DNA from: Pseudomonas sp. KBW05
GTDB taxonomy: Bacteria; Pseudomonadota; Gammaproteobacteria; Pseudomonadales; Pseudomonadaceae
DNA length: 64,000 nucleotides
NCBI RefSeq assembly: GCF_003852405.1
Contig: NZ_QAJM01000007.1
Span: forward strand, 248,001 to 312,000
Direction: 5' to 3'
Positions 9,231-18,973 of this stretch are shown here, one piece after another (position 1 is the first letter of the stretch; every line of letters begins with the position of its first letter). Below the pieces are notes generated by a model. That model saw nothing but the letters and a program-made list of their open reading frames with translations. It was not told the DNA's origin and searched no databases. Both the position numbers and the translations under genes were made by a program.

Positions 9231-10091
9231 ATGCCGCAGACAAAACACCCAATTACCGACGTTCAGCCCCTGTTGCCTGGCGATTTGCCGCAACTGCCTG
9301 CGCGTTCCCCGGATGCCCATAAAGGCCAGTTCGGCCACCTGCTGGTGATCGGCGGTGACCGTGGCCTGGGCGGCGCAGCGCTGTTGAGCGCCGAAAGCGC
9401 GTTGCGCAGTGGCGCCGGCCTGGTTTCCCTGGCGACGCGCTCGGAGCACGTGCCCGCCGCGTTGGCGCGCTTGCCGGAAGTCATGACCGTCGGCGTGAGT
9501 TCGGCCAACCAACTGATGGGCCTGCTGGAAAAAATCTCGGTCATCGTCATTGGCCCGGGCCTGGGCGATGCCGCTTGGGGCAAAAGCTTGCTGTCGGTCG
9601 CTGCCAGCGCGCGCCAGCCACAAGTCTGGGACGCCGACGCCTTGAACCAGTTGGCCACGGGTAGCATCAGCTTGCCAGCCAACTCGGTGATTACCCCGCA
9701 TCCGGGCGAAGCCGCGCGCTTGTTGGGACTCTCGACAGCCGAGGTTCAGGCCGATCGCCTTAAGGTGGCGCGCGCGTTGAGTCAGAAATTCAATGCAGTG
9801 GCTATTCTCAAGGGGGCTGGCAGTTTGATTGCCAGCCCGGACGGACGTATTGCGCGCTGTGACCAAGGCCATCCGGCGATGGCAACGGCCGGGCTCGGTG
9901 ATGTGCTGGCCGGTCTGGTCGGGGCGTTGCTGGCCCAGGGCATGCCCGCCTATGAGGCAAGCTGCCTGGCCGTGTGGTTGCACGCCACGGCGGGCGATCG
10001 CCAGGGCAGCTTTGGTCGCGGGCTGGCGGCCAGCGACCTGATACCCGCCATTCGTCAATTGCTGGAGGAGCAGTCACCGTGTCTGAAGTAG
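9231..10091 (+). CDS. nnrD: ADP-dependent NAD(P)H-hydrate dehydratase
   Basis: Repairs hydrated NADH and NADPH using ADP. The 286-residue protein is a ribokinase-fold enzyme with the conserved HKGQFGHLLVIGG near residue 31, VITPHPGEAARLLG near 160 and the catalytic ATAGLGDVLAGLVGALLAQG near 220. The YjeF_N epimerase half usually fused in E. coli Nnr is absent, so this is the stand-alone dehydratase form. It overlaps tsaE by 13 bases. Confidence 0.92.
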   Translation: MPQTKHPITDVQPLLPGDLPQLPARSPDAHKGQFGHLLVIGGDRGLGGAALLSAESALRSGAGLVSLATRSEHVPAALARLPEVMTVGVSSANQLMGLLEKISVIVIGPGLGDAAWGKSLLSVAASARQPQVWDADALNQLATGSISLPANSVITPHPGEAARLLGLSTAEVQADRLKVARALSQKFNAVAILKGAGSLIASPDGRIARCDQGHPAMATAGLGDVLAGLVGALLAQGMPAYEASCLAVWLHATAGDRQGSFGRGLAASDLIPAIRQLLEEQSPCLK

Positions 10092-10549
10092 TTCTTTTCC
10101 TTGCCGATGAAGACGCCATGGTCGCGTTTGGTCAGCGTATCGCCCAAGTGACGGCCGGCGCGGGGCTGATCTTTCTCGAAGGCGACCTGGGGGCGGGCAA
10201 GACCACGTTGTCCCGGGGGATCATTCGCGGCTTGGGCCATACGGGTGCGGTAAAAAGCCCGACGTTCACCTTGGTAGAACCCTACGAGATTGGTGCGATC
10301 CGCGCCTTTCACTTCGACCTCTACCGCCTGGTGGACCCCGAAGAGCTGGAGTACATGGGCATCCGCGATTATTTCGATGAGGATGCGTTGTGCCTGATCG
10401 AGTGGCCAGATAAAGGCACAGGCTTTTTGCCAAAGCCGGACCTGACCATTACCATTACGCCGCATGAGACAGGACGTCAGCTGAAGTTGTTGCCCCAGAG
10501 CGCGCGCGGCCAGTCGTGGTGCGCCGCTTTGGCATTGGAATTCAAATAA
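10079..10549 (+). CDS. tsaE: tRNA threonylcarbamoyladenosine ATPase TsaE
   Basis: ATPase that resets the TsaBD complex during formation of t6A37 in ANN-reading tRNAs. The 156-residue product has Walker A GDLGAGKTTLSRG, then SPTFTLVEPYE and the FHFDLYRL and LIEWPDKG motifs of the family. I start at GTG 10079, which lies 7 bases after GGAGGAG inside the end of nnrD; the overlap suggests coupled translation. The open frame extends further upstream within nnrD but has no family similarity there. Confidence 0.95.
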   Translation: MSEVVLFLADEDAMVAFGQRIAQVTAGAGLIFLEGDLGAGKTTLSRGIIRGLGHTGAVKSPTFTLVEPYEIGAIRAFHFDLYRLVDPEELEYMGIRDYFDEDALCLIEWPDKGTGFLPKPDLTITITPHETGRQLKLLPQSARGQSWCAALALEFK

Positions 10550-10564
10550 TTGGTGGGGTTAGGT

Positions 10565-11986
10565 ATGCGCTTTCGCGCGTTGGTTGCTGTCGTAGGGGTG
10601 TTGCTTGCGGCAATGACTGTCAATGCTCTGGCTGCTTCGCAGGTGAAAAGTGTGCGCCTGTGGCGAGCGCCGGATAACACGCGACTGGTGTTCGACCTGT
10701 CTGGCCCGGTCCAGCACAGTGTCTTTACCCTGACGGCGCCCGATCGCCTGGTGATCGACATCAATGGGGCAACCCTGGCCGCGCCGTTGAAAGTCTCCAC
10801 CGCCAACACGCCGATTACCGCCATGCGTTCGGCCCAACGTACGCCGACCGACCTGCGGGTGGTCATCGACCTGAAAAAGACTGTCACCCCGAAAAGCTTT
10901 GTGCTGGCGCCGAACGCCCAGTACGGCAACCGCTTGGTGGTCGACCTGTTCGACAACGCCGCCGATGCCAACCCGCCGCCAGCGCCGCCGCCGAGCGTCG
11001 CGACGGTGCCTGCGGTGCCGGTCAACCCGACGCAACCACAGGTGAAGCTGCCGCCGCTGCCACCGGCTCCGGCGGGCAAGCGCGACATTATCGTGGTGAT
11101 CGACGCCGGCCACGGCGGTGAAGACCCGGGCGCCTCGGGCTCGCGCGGCCAGCATGAAAAAGACGTGGTACTGGCCATCGCCCGCGAACTGCAGCGCCAG
11201 GTCAACGGCATGAAGGGCTACCGCGCCGAGCTGACCCGCACCGGCGACTACTTCATCCCGCTGCGCGGGCGTACCGAAATCGCGCGCAAGAAGGGCGCCG
11301 ACCTGTTCGTCTCGATCCACGCCGACGCCGCACCGTCCACCGCCGCGTTTGGCGCTTCGGTGTTTGCCCTGTCGGACCGTGGCGCCACCTCGGAGACCGC
11401 CCGTTGGCTGGCCGACAGCGAAAACCGTTCCGACCTGATCGGTGGGGCCGGCAACGTGTCCCTCGATGACAAGGACAAAATGCTCGCCGGCGTGCTCCTC
11501 GACCTGTCGATGACCGCCTCGCTGACCTCCAGCCTGAACGTCGGCCAGAAAGTCCTGAGCAACATCGGCCGGGTCACGTCGCTGCACAAGCAGCGCGTGG
11601 AGCAGGCCGGGTTCATGGTGTTGAAGTCGCCGGATATCCCGTCGATCCTGGTGGAAACCGGGTTTATCTCCAACGCCAACGAAGCCTCGAAACTGGCCAG
11701 CGCCAGTCACCAACAGGCCTTGGCGCGTTCGATCAGCGCGGGTATCCGCCAGTTCTTCCAGCAGAACCCGCCGCCGGGCACGTATATCGCCTGGCTGCGC
11801 GACTCCGGGAAAATCGCCCAGGGCCCGCGTGACCATCGCGTGCAACCGGGCGACACCCTGGCCATGCTGGCCGTGCGCTTCCAGGTTTCGGCCGCCACAT
11901 TGCGCAGCGCCAACAGCCTGAAGACCGATGAATTGAAGGTCGGCCAGGTGTTGACCATCCCCGGCACCGAATTGGCAGCACAGTAA
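10565..11986 (+). CDS. amiB: N-acetylmuramoyl-L-alanine amidase, AmiB/AmiC type with LysM
   Basis: Periplasmic zinc amidase that splits septal peptidoglycan during cell separation. The 473 residues read in order: signal peptide (ending NALA-AS), AMIN domain (about 30-130, localises to the septum), a proline-rich linker with PPPAPPPS, catalytic Amidase_3 domain (about 175-395) with [13 protein letters not shown], the SIHADA motif and the ETGFISN motif, and one C-terminal LysM ([18 protein letters not shown]). I start at the ATG of [10 protein letters not shown], which directly yields the signal peptide. The mutL start overlaps its stop. Confidence 0.94.
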   Translation: MRFRALVAVVGVLLAAMTVNALAASQVKSVRLWRAPDNTRLVFDLSGPVQHSVFTLTAPDRLVIDINGATLAAPLKVSTANTPITAMRSAQRTPTDLRVVIDLKKTVTPKSFVLAPNAQYGNRLVVDLFDNAADANPPPAPPPSVATVPAVPVNPTQPQVKLPPLPPAPAGKRDIIVVIDAGHGGEDPGASGSRGQHEKDVVLAIARELQRQVNGMKGYRAELTRTGDYFIPLRGRTEIARKKGADLFVSIHADAAPSTAAFGASVFALSDRGATSETARWLADSENRSDLIGGAGNVSLDDKDKMLAGVLLDLSMTASLTSSLNVGQKVLSNIGRVTSLHKQRVEQAGFMVLKSPDIPSILVETGFISNANEASKLASASHQQALARSISAGIRQFFQQNPPPGTYIAWLRDSGKIAQGPRDHRVQPGDTLAMLAVRFQVSAATLRSANSLKTDELKVGQVLTIPGTELAAQ

Positions 11987-13902
11987 TGAGTGAGTCAGTC
12001 TTGAACAACGGCTCGCGCATCGAGCTGCTCAGCCCACGCCTGGCCAACCAGATTGCCGCCGGTGAGGTGGTTGAACGCCCGGCGTCGGTGATCAAGGAGT
12101 TGCTGGAAAACAGCATCGACTCCGGCGCCAAGCGCATCGACGTGGACGTGGAGCAGGGCGGCGTCAAGCTGCTGCGGGTGCGCGATGACGGCAGCGGCAT
12201 CTCGTCCGATGACCTGCCGCTGGCCCTGGCCCGTCACGCCACCAGCAAGATCCGCGACCTCGAAGACCTGGAACGGGTGATGAGCCTGGGCTTTCGTGGT
12301 GAGGCATTGGCGTCCATCAGCTCGGTGGCGCGCCTGACCTTGACCTCGCGGACCTGCAGCGCCGAACAGGCCTGGCAGGTGGAAACCGAAGGCCGCGACA
12401 TGGCGCCCCGGGTCCAGCCAGCGGCGCATCCGGTGGGCACTTCGGTGGAAGTGCGCGACCTGTTCTTCAACACCCCGGCGCGGCGCAAATTCCTCAAGGC
12501 CGAAAAAACCGAATTCGATCACCTGCAAGAAGTCATCAAGCGCCTGGCCCTGGCGCGTTTCGATGTGGCGTTTCATTTGCGCCACAACGGCAAGACCATC
12601 CTCAGCCTGCACGAAGCCCACGACGAAGCCGCGCGTGCGCGCCGGGTGTCGGCGATTTGTGGTGCGGGCTTCCTGGAGCAGGCGCTGCCGATTGAAATCG
12701 AGCGCAACGGTTTGCGTCTGTGGGGCTGGGTTGGCTTGCCGACGTTCTCCCGCAGCCAGGCGGACTTGCAGTACTTCTTTGTGAATGGTCGCGCGGTGCG
12801 CGACAAACTGGTGGCCCACGCGGTGCGCCAGGCCTATCGCGACGTGCTGTTCAACGGGCGGCATCCGACGTTTGTGCTGTTCTTCGAGGTCGACCCCTCG
12901 GTGGTGGACGTCAACGTGCACCCGACCAAGCACGAAGTACGCTTCCGCGATGGCCGCATGGTGCACGATTTCCTCTATGGCACGTTGCACCGCACCTTGG
13001 GCGATGTGCGCCCGGATGATCATCTGGGTGCGCCGATCGTCACAGCCGTGGTGCGGCCGAGTGGGCCGGAGGCGGGTGAGTTTGGCCCTCAGGGCGAAAT
13101 GAGCCTGGCCGGCAACCTGCTGCAATCGACGCCGCCGCAGCCATCGTTCGCGGCGCCGGGTTCTGGCGCGGGTGCGGGCTATCAGTATCAATACACGCCG
13201 CGTCCGCAATCGGCCGTGCCTGTGGCTGAAGCGCAGGCGGCGTATCGCGAGTTTTTCGCGCCGCTGCCGGGCGCCCAGCCGGGTGCTGCGGTGGCTTTGC
13301 CGGAAGGTGGCGGTGATATTCCGCCGCTGGGTTACGCGCTGGCGCAGCTCAAGGGCATTTATATCCTCGCGGAAAACGCCCACGGCCTGGTGCTGGTGGA
13401 CATGCACGCCGCCCACGAGCGGATCATGTACGAGCGCCTCAAGATCGCCATGGCCAGCGAAGGCCTCAGTGGCCAGCCGCTGTTGGTGCCGGAATCCCTG
13501 GCGGTCAGCCAGCGCGAAGCCGATTGCGCCGAAGAACATGCCGCTGTGTTCCAGAAGCTCGGCTTTGAGCTGCAACGCCTGGGCCCGGAAACCCTGGCCA
13601 TCCGCCAGATCCCGGCGCTGCTCAAGCAGGCCGAGGCCAACCGCCTGGTCGCCGACGTGCTCGCCGACCTGATGGAATACGGCACCAGCGACCGCGTGCA
13701 GGCGCATATCAACGAACTGCTCGGCACCATGGCCTGCCACGGCGCCATCCGCGCCAACCGCCGTCTGGCGTTGCCGGAAATGAACGGGCTGCTGCGTGAC
13801 ATGGAAAACACCGAGCGCAGCGGGCAATGCAACCATGGCCGACCGACCTGGACCCAAATGGGCCTGGACGATCTGGACAAACTGTTCTTGCGCGGTCGCT
13901 GA
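11986..13902 (+). CDS. mutL: DNA mismatch repair protein MutL
   Basis: Links MutS mismatch recognition to strand removal. The 638-residue protein has the N-terminal GHKL ATPase ([30 protein letters not shown]), a proline/glutamine-rich linker at about 345-440, and a C-terminal dimerisation domain. The latter carries [12 protein letters not shown], matching the D-x-HA-x2-E-x4-E metal motif of endonuclease-type MutL; E. coli MutL lacks it. This fits pseudomonads, which have no MutH. Its ATG overlaps the amiB stop by one base, and the miaA ATG overlaps its own stop. Confidence 0.96.
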   Translation: MSESVLNNGSRIELLSPRLANQIAAGEVVERPASVIKELLENSIDSGAKRIDVDVEQGGVKLLRVRDDGSGISSDDLPLALARHATSKIRDLEDLERVMSLGFRGEALASISSVARLTLTSRTCSAEQAWQVETEGRDMAPRVQPAAHPVGTSVEVRDLFFNTPARRKFLKAEKTEFDHLQEVIKRLALARFDVAFHLRHNGKTILSLHEAHDEAARARRVSAICGAGFLEQALPIEIERNGLRLWGWVGLPTFSRSQADLQYFFVNGRAVRDKLVAHAVRQAYRDVLFNGRHPTFVLFFEVDPSVVDVNVHPTKHEVRFRDGRMVHDFLYGTLHRTLGDVRPDDHLGAPIVTAVVRPSGPEAGEFGPQGEMSLAGNLLQSTPPQPSFAAPGSGAGAGYQYQYTPRPQSAVPVAEAQAAYREFFAPLPGAQPGAAVALPEGGGDIPPLGYALAQLKGIYILAENAHGLVLVDMHAAHERIMYERLKIAMASEGLSGQPLLVPESLAVSQREADCAEEHAAVFQKLGFELQRLGPETLAIRQIPALLKQAEANRLVADVLADLMEYGTSDRVQAHINELLGTMACHGAIRANRRLALPEMNGLLRDMENTERSGQCNHGRPTWTQMGLDDLDKLFLRGR

Positions 13903-14873
13903 TGAGTGCCTTGCCCCCCGCGATCTTCCTGATGGGCCCCACGGCTGCCGGCAAGACCGACTTGGCCATCGAACTGACCAAAGTGCTGCCCTGCGAGTTG
14001 ATCAGCGTCGACTCTGCCCTGGTTTACCGGGACATGGACATTGGCACGGCCAAGCCGTCCAAAGCGCTGCTGGCCCAGTATCCGCACAAGCTGATCGACA
14101 TCATCGACCCGGCCGAGAGCTATTCGGCGGCGGACTTCCGCACCGACGCCCTGGCTGCCATGGCCGAGATCACCGCGCGCGGCAATATTCCGCTGCTGGT
14201 GGGCGGCACGATGCTCTATTACAAGGCTTTGCAGGAAGGTTTGGCGGATATGCCGGCGGCCGACGCCCAGGTACGCGCCGAGCTTGAGGAAGAGGCTGCA
14301 CGCCTTGGCTGGCAAGTCTTGCACGACCAATTGGCGGCGATTGACCCGGTATCCGCCGCGCGCATTCACCCCAATGATCCGCAGCGCCTCAGCCGCGCGC
14401 TGGAAGTCTGGCGTGTGAGCGGCCAGACCATGACTGAACATCGGCTGAAACAAACTGCGCAAAGTGCCGACGCAGGCGCATCTGGACGGTCACAATTGCC
14501 CTATACTGTGGCGAATCTGGCCATTGCCCCGGCGAATCGCCAGGTGCTGCATGACCGTATTGCACAAAGATTCACAATTATGTTGGAACAGGGGTTCGTG
14601 GACGAGGTCGTAGCACTGCGTTCCAGAGGTGACCTGCATCTAGGGTTGCCTTCGATACGTGCTGTAGGCTATCGCCAAGTCTGGGAGCATCTGGATGGCA
14701 AGCTGACGTCAGCCGAAATGCAGGAACGCGGCATCATTGCCACGCGCCAATTGGCGAAGCGCCAGTTCACCTGGCTGCGCAGCTGGAGCGATTTGCACTG
14801 GCTGGACAGCCTGGACAGCGACAATCTGTCACGCGCCTTGAAATACTTGGGAACGGTCTCCATATTGAGCTGA
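13902..14873 (+). CDS. miaA: tRNA dimethylallyltransferase
   Basis: Adds a dimethylallyl group to A37 of tRNAs reading codons that begin with U. The 323-residue protein has the P-loop GPTAAGKTD at residue 12, then [21 protein letters not shown], which contacts the substrate, and [13 protein letters not shown] start at the ATG overlapping the mutL stop (TGATG), giving the usual N-terminus; the open frame extends back into mutL in another reading frame. hfq follows 94 bases downstream, the conserved miaA-hfq-hflX order. Confidence 0.96.
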   Translation: MSALPPAIFLMGPTAAGKTDLAIELTKVLPCELISVDSALVYRDMDIGTAKPSKALLAQYPHKLIDIIDPAESYSAADFRTDALAAMAEITARGNIPLLVGGTMLYYKALQEGLADMPAADAQVRAELEEEAARLGWQVLHDQLAAIDPVSAARIHPNDPQRLSRALEVWRVSGQTMTEHRLKQTAQSADAGASGRSQLPYTVANLAIAPANRQVLHDRIAQRFTIMLEQGFVDEVVALRSRGDLHLGLPSIRAVGYRQVWEHLDGKLTSAEMQERGIIATRQLAKRQFTWLRSWSDLHWLDSLDSDNLSRALKYLGTVSILS

Positions 14874-14967
14874 GTCCTTGCAATTGCCGTCTATCCTTGG
14901 GGGTGTGACGGCCTTGAGCTATCTATTTTCCGATTTTTTATTATTGATCCTTAAAGGAGTGCGGCAC

Positions 14968-15228
14968 ATGTCAAAAGGGCATTCGCTACAAGACCCTTAC
15001 TTGAATACTTTACGTAAAGAGAAAGTGGGGGTTTCCATCTACCTGGTCAACGGTATCAAGCTGCAAGGCACGATCGAGTCGTTCGACCAGTTCGTGATCC
15101 TGCTGAAAAACACCGTCAGCCAGATGGTCTACAAGCACGCTATCTCGACAGTCGTTCCAGTGCGTCCAATCCGTCTGCCAAGCGCAGCGGGTGATGAAGC
15201 AGCTGACGCTGAGCCAGGTAACGCCTGA
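14968..15228 (+). CDS. hfq: RNA chaperone Hfq
   Basis: Hexameric Sm-like protein that pairs small RNAs with mRNAs and, in pseudomonads, works with Crc in carbon catabolite repression. The 86-residue product has the Sm1 motif (residues about 8-50: [20 protein letters not shown], then [15 protein letters not shown]) and the Sm2 signature [11 protein letters not shown]. The tail is short and acidic/alanine-rich ([13 protein letters not shown]), as in other Pseudomonas Hfq. I start at the ATG preceded by TTAAAGGAG; an open frame begins 90 bases earlier but has no support. Confidence 0.98.
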   Translation: MSKGHSLQDPYLNTLRKEKVGVSIYLVNGIKLQGTIESFDQFVILLKNTVSQMVYKHAISTVVPVRPIRLPSAAGDEAADAEPGNA

Positions 15229-15240
15229 TAGGAGTCTCCT

Positions 15241-16542
15241 TTGTTCTTTGAGCGCCACGGTGGTGGTGAGCGGGTAATCCTCGTTCACTTGGATGGACAG
15301 GACCCTGAGGCGCGCGAAGATCCGCAGGAGTTTCAGGAGTTGGCTAATTCGGCCGGCGCCGAGACCGTTGCGTTTTTTAACGTACCGCGTCATCGGCCAA
15401 CCGCCAAATTCCTGATTGGCAGCGGCAAGGTCGAGGAACTGCGCGACCTGGTCCACGCCGAAGAAGCCGATCTGGTGATCTTCAATCACGTCCTCACGCC
15501 CAGTCAGGAACGTAACCTCGAACGTGTGTTCGAGTGTCGCGTGATCGACCGTACCGGTCTGATTCTCGATATCTTCGCCCAACGCGCTCGTACCCATGAA
15601 GGCAAGCTCCAGGTTGAACTGGCCCAGCTTGACCACATGAGCACCCGGCTGGTTCGCGGCTGGACTCACCTTGAGCGTCAAGGTGGCGGTATCGGCATGC
15701 GTGGCCCGGGTGAAACCCAGCTGGAAACCGACCGGCGCCTGCTGCGGGTGCGCCTGCGCCAGATCAAGGGCCGCCTCGAGAAAGTGCGCAGCCAGCGCGA
15801 GCAATCGCGCCGTGGCCGTTCCCGCGCGGATATCCCTACCGTGTCCCTGGTGGGGTATACCAACGCCGGCAAGTCCACGCTGTTCAACAACGTGACCAAA
15901 TCCGACGTCTATGCGGCCGACCAGTTGTTCGCCACGCTCGACCCGACCCTGCGCCGTCTGGATCTTGACGACCTGGGGCCGATTGTCCTGGCCGACACCG
16001 TGGGTTTCATTCGTCACTTGCCCCACAAGCTGGTCGAGGCATTTAGGTCTACGCTCGAAGAGTCGAGCAATTCCGACCTGTTGTTGCACGTGATCGATGC
16101 GGCTGAACCGGATCGCATGTTGCAGATCGAGCAGGTGATGCTGGTACTGGGCGAGATTGGTGCCCAGGACTTGCCGATCCTCGAGGTCTATAACAAACTC
16201 GATTTGCTTGAAGGCGTTGAGCCACAAATCCAGCGCGATGAGAACGGCAAGCCCCAGCGGGTCTGGCTGTCGGCGCGTGATGGCAGTGGCCTGGAGCTGC
16301 TTGAACAAGCCATTGCCGAGTTGCTTGGCAGTGATTTGTTCGTCGGCACCTTGCGCTTGCCCCAGCGTTTTGCTCGACTGCGTGCACAGTTCTTCGAGCT
16401 GGGCGCAGTACAGAAAGAAGAATACGACGAAGAAGGTGTCAGCTTGCTGGCCGTTCGATTGCCGCGCACGGAGCTTAATCGGCTGGTCAGTCGAGAAGGC
16501 GTTGTACCGACAGAGTTCATCGAACAACACACTTTGCAATAA
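15241..16542 (+). CDS. hflX: Ribosome-rescue GTPase HflX
   Basis: GTPase that binds the 50S E site and splits stalled 70S ribosomes under stress. The 433 residues comprise the HflX N-terminal domain (about 1-190, with HMSTRLVRGWTHLERQGGGI and GMRGPGETQLETDRR) and a G domain with GYTNAGKSTLFN (G1), DTVGFIRHLPH (G3) and NKLD (G4). The start is TTG at 15241, preceded by AGGAGTCTCC. This begins MFFERHGGGERVILVHLD and lies 12 bases after the hfq stop, so it is probably transcribed with hfq. Confidence 0.95.
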   Translation: MFFERHGGGERVILVHLDGQDPEAREDPQEFQELANSAGAETVAFFNVPRHRPTAKFLIGSGKVEELRDLVHAEEADLVIFNHVLTPSQERNLERVFECRVIDRTGLILDIFAQRARTHEGKLQVELAQLDHMSTRLVRGWTHLERQGGGIGMRGPGETQLETDRRLLRVRLRQIKGRLEKVRSQREQSRRGRSRADIPTVSLVGYTNAGKSTLFNNVTKSDVYAADQLFATLDPTLRRLDLDDLGPIVLADTVGFIRHLPHKLVEAFRSTLEESSNSDLLLHVIDAAEPDRMLQIEQVMLVLGEIGAQDLPILEVYNKLDLLEGVEPQIQRDENGKPQRVWLSARDGSGLELLEQAIAELLGSDLFVGTLRLPQRFARLRAQFFELGAVQKEEYDEEGVSLLAVRLPRTELNRLVSREGVVPTEFIEQHTLQ

Positions 16543-16638
16543 AAGCCTCCGAAAGCGGTTGTGCCGCAGTAGCAGGCATTCTGTAGCATTGGTCGGCGCG
16601 CCGTGGGTGCGTCTTTGCTTTATCAGATGGAGAGCGCT

Positions 16639-17814
16639 ATGGCTTGGAATGAGCCGGGTGGCAACTCGAATAATCAGGATCCTTGGGGTGGTAAACGCCG
16701 CAATAATGGCGACCGCAAGGGGCCACCAGATCTCGACGAGGCCTTCCGAAAGCTGCAGGAAAGCCTGAATGGGTTGTTCGGTGGTGGAAAAAAACGTGGT
16801 GGTGACGACGGCGGTCGCACAAGCAAGGGCGGCGGCTACGGCCTGCTGGGCCTGGGTCTTGTCGTGCTGGCGTCCGTCTGGCTGTACAGCGCCGTCTACG
16901 TCGTGGACGAGCAGGAACAAGCCGTGGTGCTGCGCTTCGGCAAGTACTACGAGACTGTCGGCCCGGGCCTGAACATCTACTTCCCGCCGATCGACAAGAA
17001 GTACATGGAAAACGTCACGCGTGAGCGTGCCTATACCAAGCAGGGCCAGATGCTGACCGAAGACGAGAACATCGTCGAAGTGCCGCTGACCGTGCAGTAC
17101 AAGATCAGCAACCTGCAAGACTTCGTGCTGAACGTTGATCAGCCTGAAGTCAGCCTGCAGCACGCGACCGAAAGCGCCCTGCGCCATGTGGTGGGTTCCA
17201 CCGCCATGGACCAGGTGCTGACCGAAGGTCGTGAACTGATGGCCAGCGAAATCAAGGAGCGCCTGCAGCGCTTCCTCGATACCTATCGCACCGGTATCAC
17301 CGTGACCCAGGTGAACGTACAGAGCGCAGCGGCACCGCGTGAAGTGCAGGAAGCCTTCGATGACGTGATCCGCGCCCGTGAAGACGAGCAGCGTTCGCGC
17401 AACCAGGCTGAAACCTACGCCAACGGCGTCGTGCCGGAAGCCCGTGGTCAGGCCCAGCGTATCCTTGAGGATGCCAACGGTTATCGTGACGAAGTGGTTT
17501 CCCGCGCCAAGGGTGAGGCAGATCGCTTTACCAAACTGGTCGCCGAGTACCGCAAGGCACCGGAAGTTACCCGTGAGCGTCTGTACCTGGACACCATGCA
17601 GGAAGTCTTCAGCAACACCAGCAAGGTTCTCGTGACCGGCAACAAAGGTGGGCAGAACAACCTGCTGTACCTGCCGCTGGACAAGATGATCGAAGGTGGT
17701 CGTAGCAGCACCAGCGCACCAGCCACCGGTTCGACAGCCGCTGCCAACGAAGCGAGCGCCCGTGCGGCCGCTGACTTGCTGCAACAGCAAACACGTAGCA
17801 GGGAGAGTCGTTGA
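16639..17814 (+). CDS. hflK: FtsH protease regulator HflK
   Basis: SPFH-family membrane protein that forms large cages with HflC around the FtsH protease. The 391-residue protein has a glycine/asparagine-rich cytoplasmic N-terminus (MAWNEPGGNSNNQDPWGG), one membrane helix at about 75-95 (YGLLGLGLVVLASVWLYSAVY), the SPFH/band-7 domain (about 98-270) and an alanine-rich coiled coil. I start at the ATG preceded by GATGGAGAG; the GTG 36 bases upstream is less likely. The hflC start overlaps its stop. Confidence 0.95.
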   Translation: MAWNEPGGNSNNQDPWGGKRRNNGDRKGPPDLDEAFRKLQESLNGLFGGGKKRGGDDGGRTSKGGGYGLLGLGLVVLASVWLYSAVYVVDEQEQAVVLRFGKYYETVGPGLNIYFPPIDKKYMENVTRERAYTKQGQMLTEDENIVEVPLTVQYKISNLQDFVLNVDQPEVSLQHATESALRHVVGSTAMDQVLTEGRELMASEIKERLQRFLDTYRTGITVTQVNVQSAAAPREVQEAFDDVIRAREDEQRSRNQAETYANGVVPEARGQAQRILEDANGYRDEVVSRAKGEADRFTKLVAEYRKAPEVTRERLYLDTMQEVFSNTSKVLVTGNKGGQNNLLYLPLDKMIEGGRSSTSAPATGSTAAANEASARAAADLLQQQTRSRESR

Positions 17815-18680
17815 TGAGCAATAAATCGCTGACCGCCCTGATTGTGGGCGTCGTCGTGGTCATCGCGGCCTGGAACTGCTTCTACATCGTGTCTCAGACC
17901 GAGCGCGCGGTGATGCTGCAATTCGGTCGCGTGGTCCAGGCAGATGTCCAGCCGGGCCTGCATGTGAAAGTCCCCTTCGTCAACCAGGTGCGCAAGTTCG
18001 ATGCTCGCCTGATGACGCTGGATGCACCGACACAACGCTTCCTGACCCTGGAAAAGAAAGCCGTGATGGTTGACGCCTACGCCAAGTGGCGCGTCAAGGA
18101 TGCCGAGCGTTTCTACACGGCAACTTCTGGTAGCAAGTCTGTCGCCGACGATCGTTTGTCGCGCCGTCTGGAGTCGGGCCTGCGTGACCAGTTTGGTAAG
18201 CGCACCCTGCACGAGGTGGTGTCCGGTGAACGTGACGCGCTGATGGCTGATATCACGCGTTCGTTGAATGCGATGGCGGAAAAAGAGTTGGGCATCGAAG
18301 TGGTTGATGTCCGGGTCAAGGCCATTGATCTGCCGAAGGAAGTGAACCGCAGCGTCTTTGAGCGTATGAGCACCGAGCGTGAGCGTGAAGCTCGTGAGCA
18401 CCGCGCCAAGGGTAACGAACTGGCTGAAGGTATCCGTGCGGATGCCGACCGTCAGCGCCGTGTACTGCTGGCAGAAGCCTATCGCGAGTCCGAAGTGGCC
18501 CGTGGTGATGGTGATGCTCAAGCCGCAGCGATCTACGCCAAGGCCTACGGCCAGGACCAGGAGTTCTACGCGTTCTACCGTAGCCTGCGCGCCTACCGTG
18601 AAAGCTTCGCGAACAAAACCGACGTCATGGTGCTGGACCCAAGTAGCGATTTCTTCCGCTACCTGGAAAAAGCCAAGTAA
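17814..18680 (+). CDS. hflC: FtsH protease regulator HflC
   Basis: Partner of HflK. The 288-residue protein has an N-terminal membrane helix (SLTALIVGVVVVIAAWNCFYIV), an SPFH domain (about 24-190) and a C-terminal coiled region (REREAREHRAKGNELAEGIRADADRQ). I start at the ATG that overlaps the hflK stop (TGATGAGC). The gene is followed by an intrinsic terminator, so hisZ and purA have their own promoter. A DUF2065 gene often found after hflC (yjeT in E. coli) is not present. Confidence 0.95.
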   Translation: MSNKSLTALIVGVVVVIAAWNCFYIVSQTERAVMLQFGRVVQADVQPGLHVKVPFVNQVRKFDARLMTLDAPTQRFLTLEKKAVMVDAYAKWRVKDAERFYTATSGSKSVADDRLSRRLESGLRDQFGKRTLHEVVSGERDALMADITRSLNAMAEKELGIEVVDVRVKAIDLPKEVNRSVFERMSTEREREAREHRAKGNELAEGIRADADRQRRVLLAEAYRESEVARGDGDAQAAAIYAKAYGQDQEFYAFYRSLRAYRESFANKTDVMVLDPSSDFFRYLEKAK

Positions 18681-18770
18681 TCAGCTCGTCACTGGGTAGG
18701 ACGCACTCCGTCGGGCGGCTAAAACGCCTGGCGGGGTGATCCTTTCAGAAAACGGGTGTATGATGCGGCA

Positions 18771-18793
18771 GCCGGGAAATTCCCGGCTTTTTT
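18771..18793 (+). terminator. Intrinsic terminator after hflC
   Basis: Stem GCCGGGAA/TTCCCGGC with a minimal loop, followed by six T residues. It lies 90 bases past the hflC stop and ends the hfq-hflX-hflK-hflC transcript. The other 270 bases up to hisZ contain no convincing gene and should hold the hisZ promoter. Confidence 0.85.
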
Positions 18794-18973
18794 GCGTCTG
18801 CATGTTTGATTCGGCAGGCGTGACAGGTTTTTCGAGGAAAGTGCCTGACGAGGCCGATTACAGGCCGTTCGTCACGTCGCTCTTGCGCGTGGTTTATGCA
18901 GGGGGCGGGTATTTTCTGCTTCACTCAAGGCTCGGCCGAGGGCTGGCCGCCCGGATCAAAGGGGATTGGCGTA

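Noticed and set aside
15010-17790. A 926-codon open frame on the minus strand
   Set aside because: It lies fully antisense to hfq, hflX and hflK, has low-complexity His/Gln/Leu-rich translation and no family motif. It is a GC-rich third-codon shadow.
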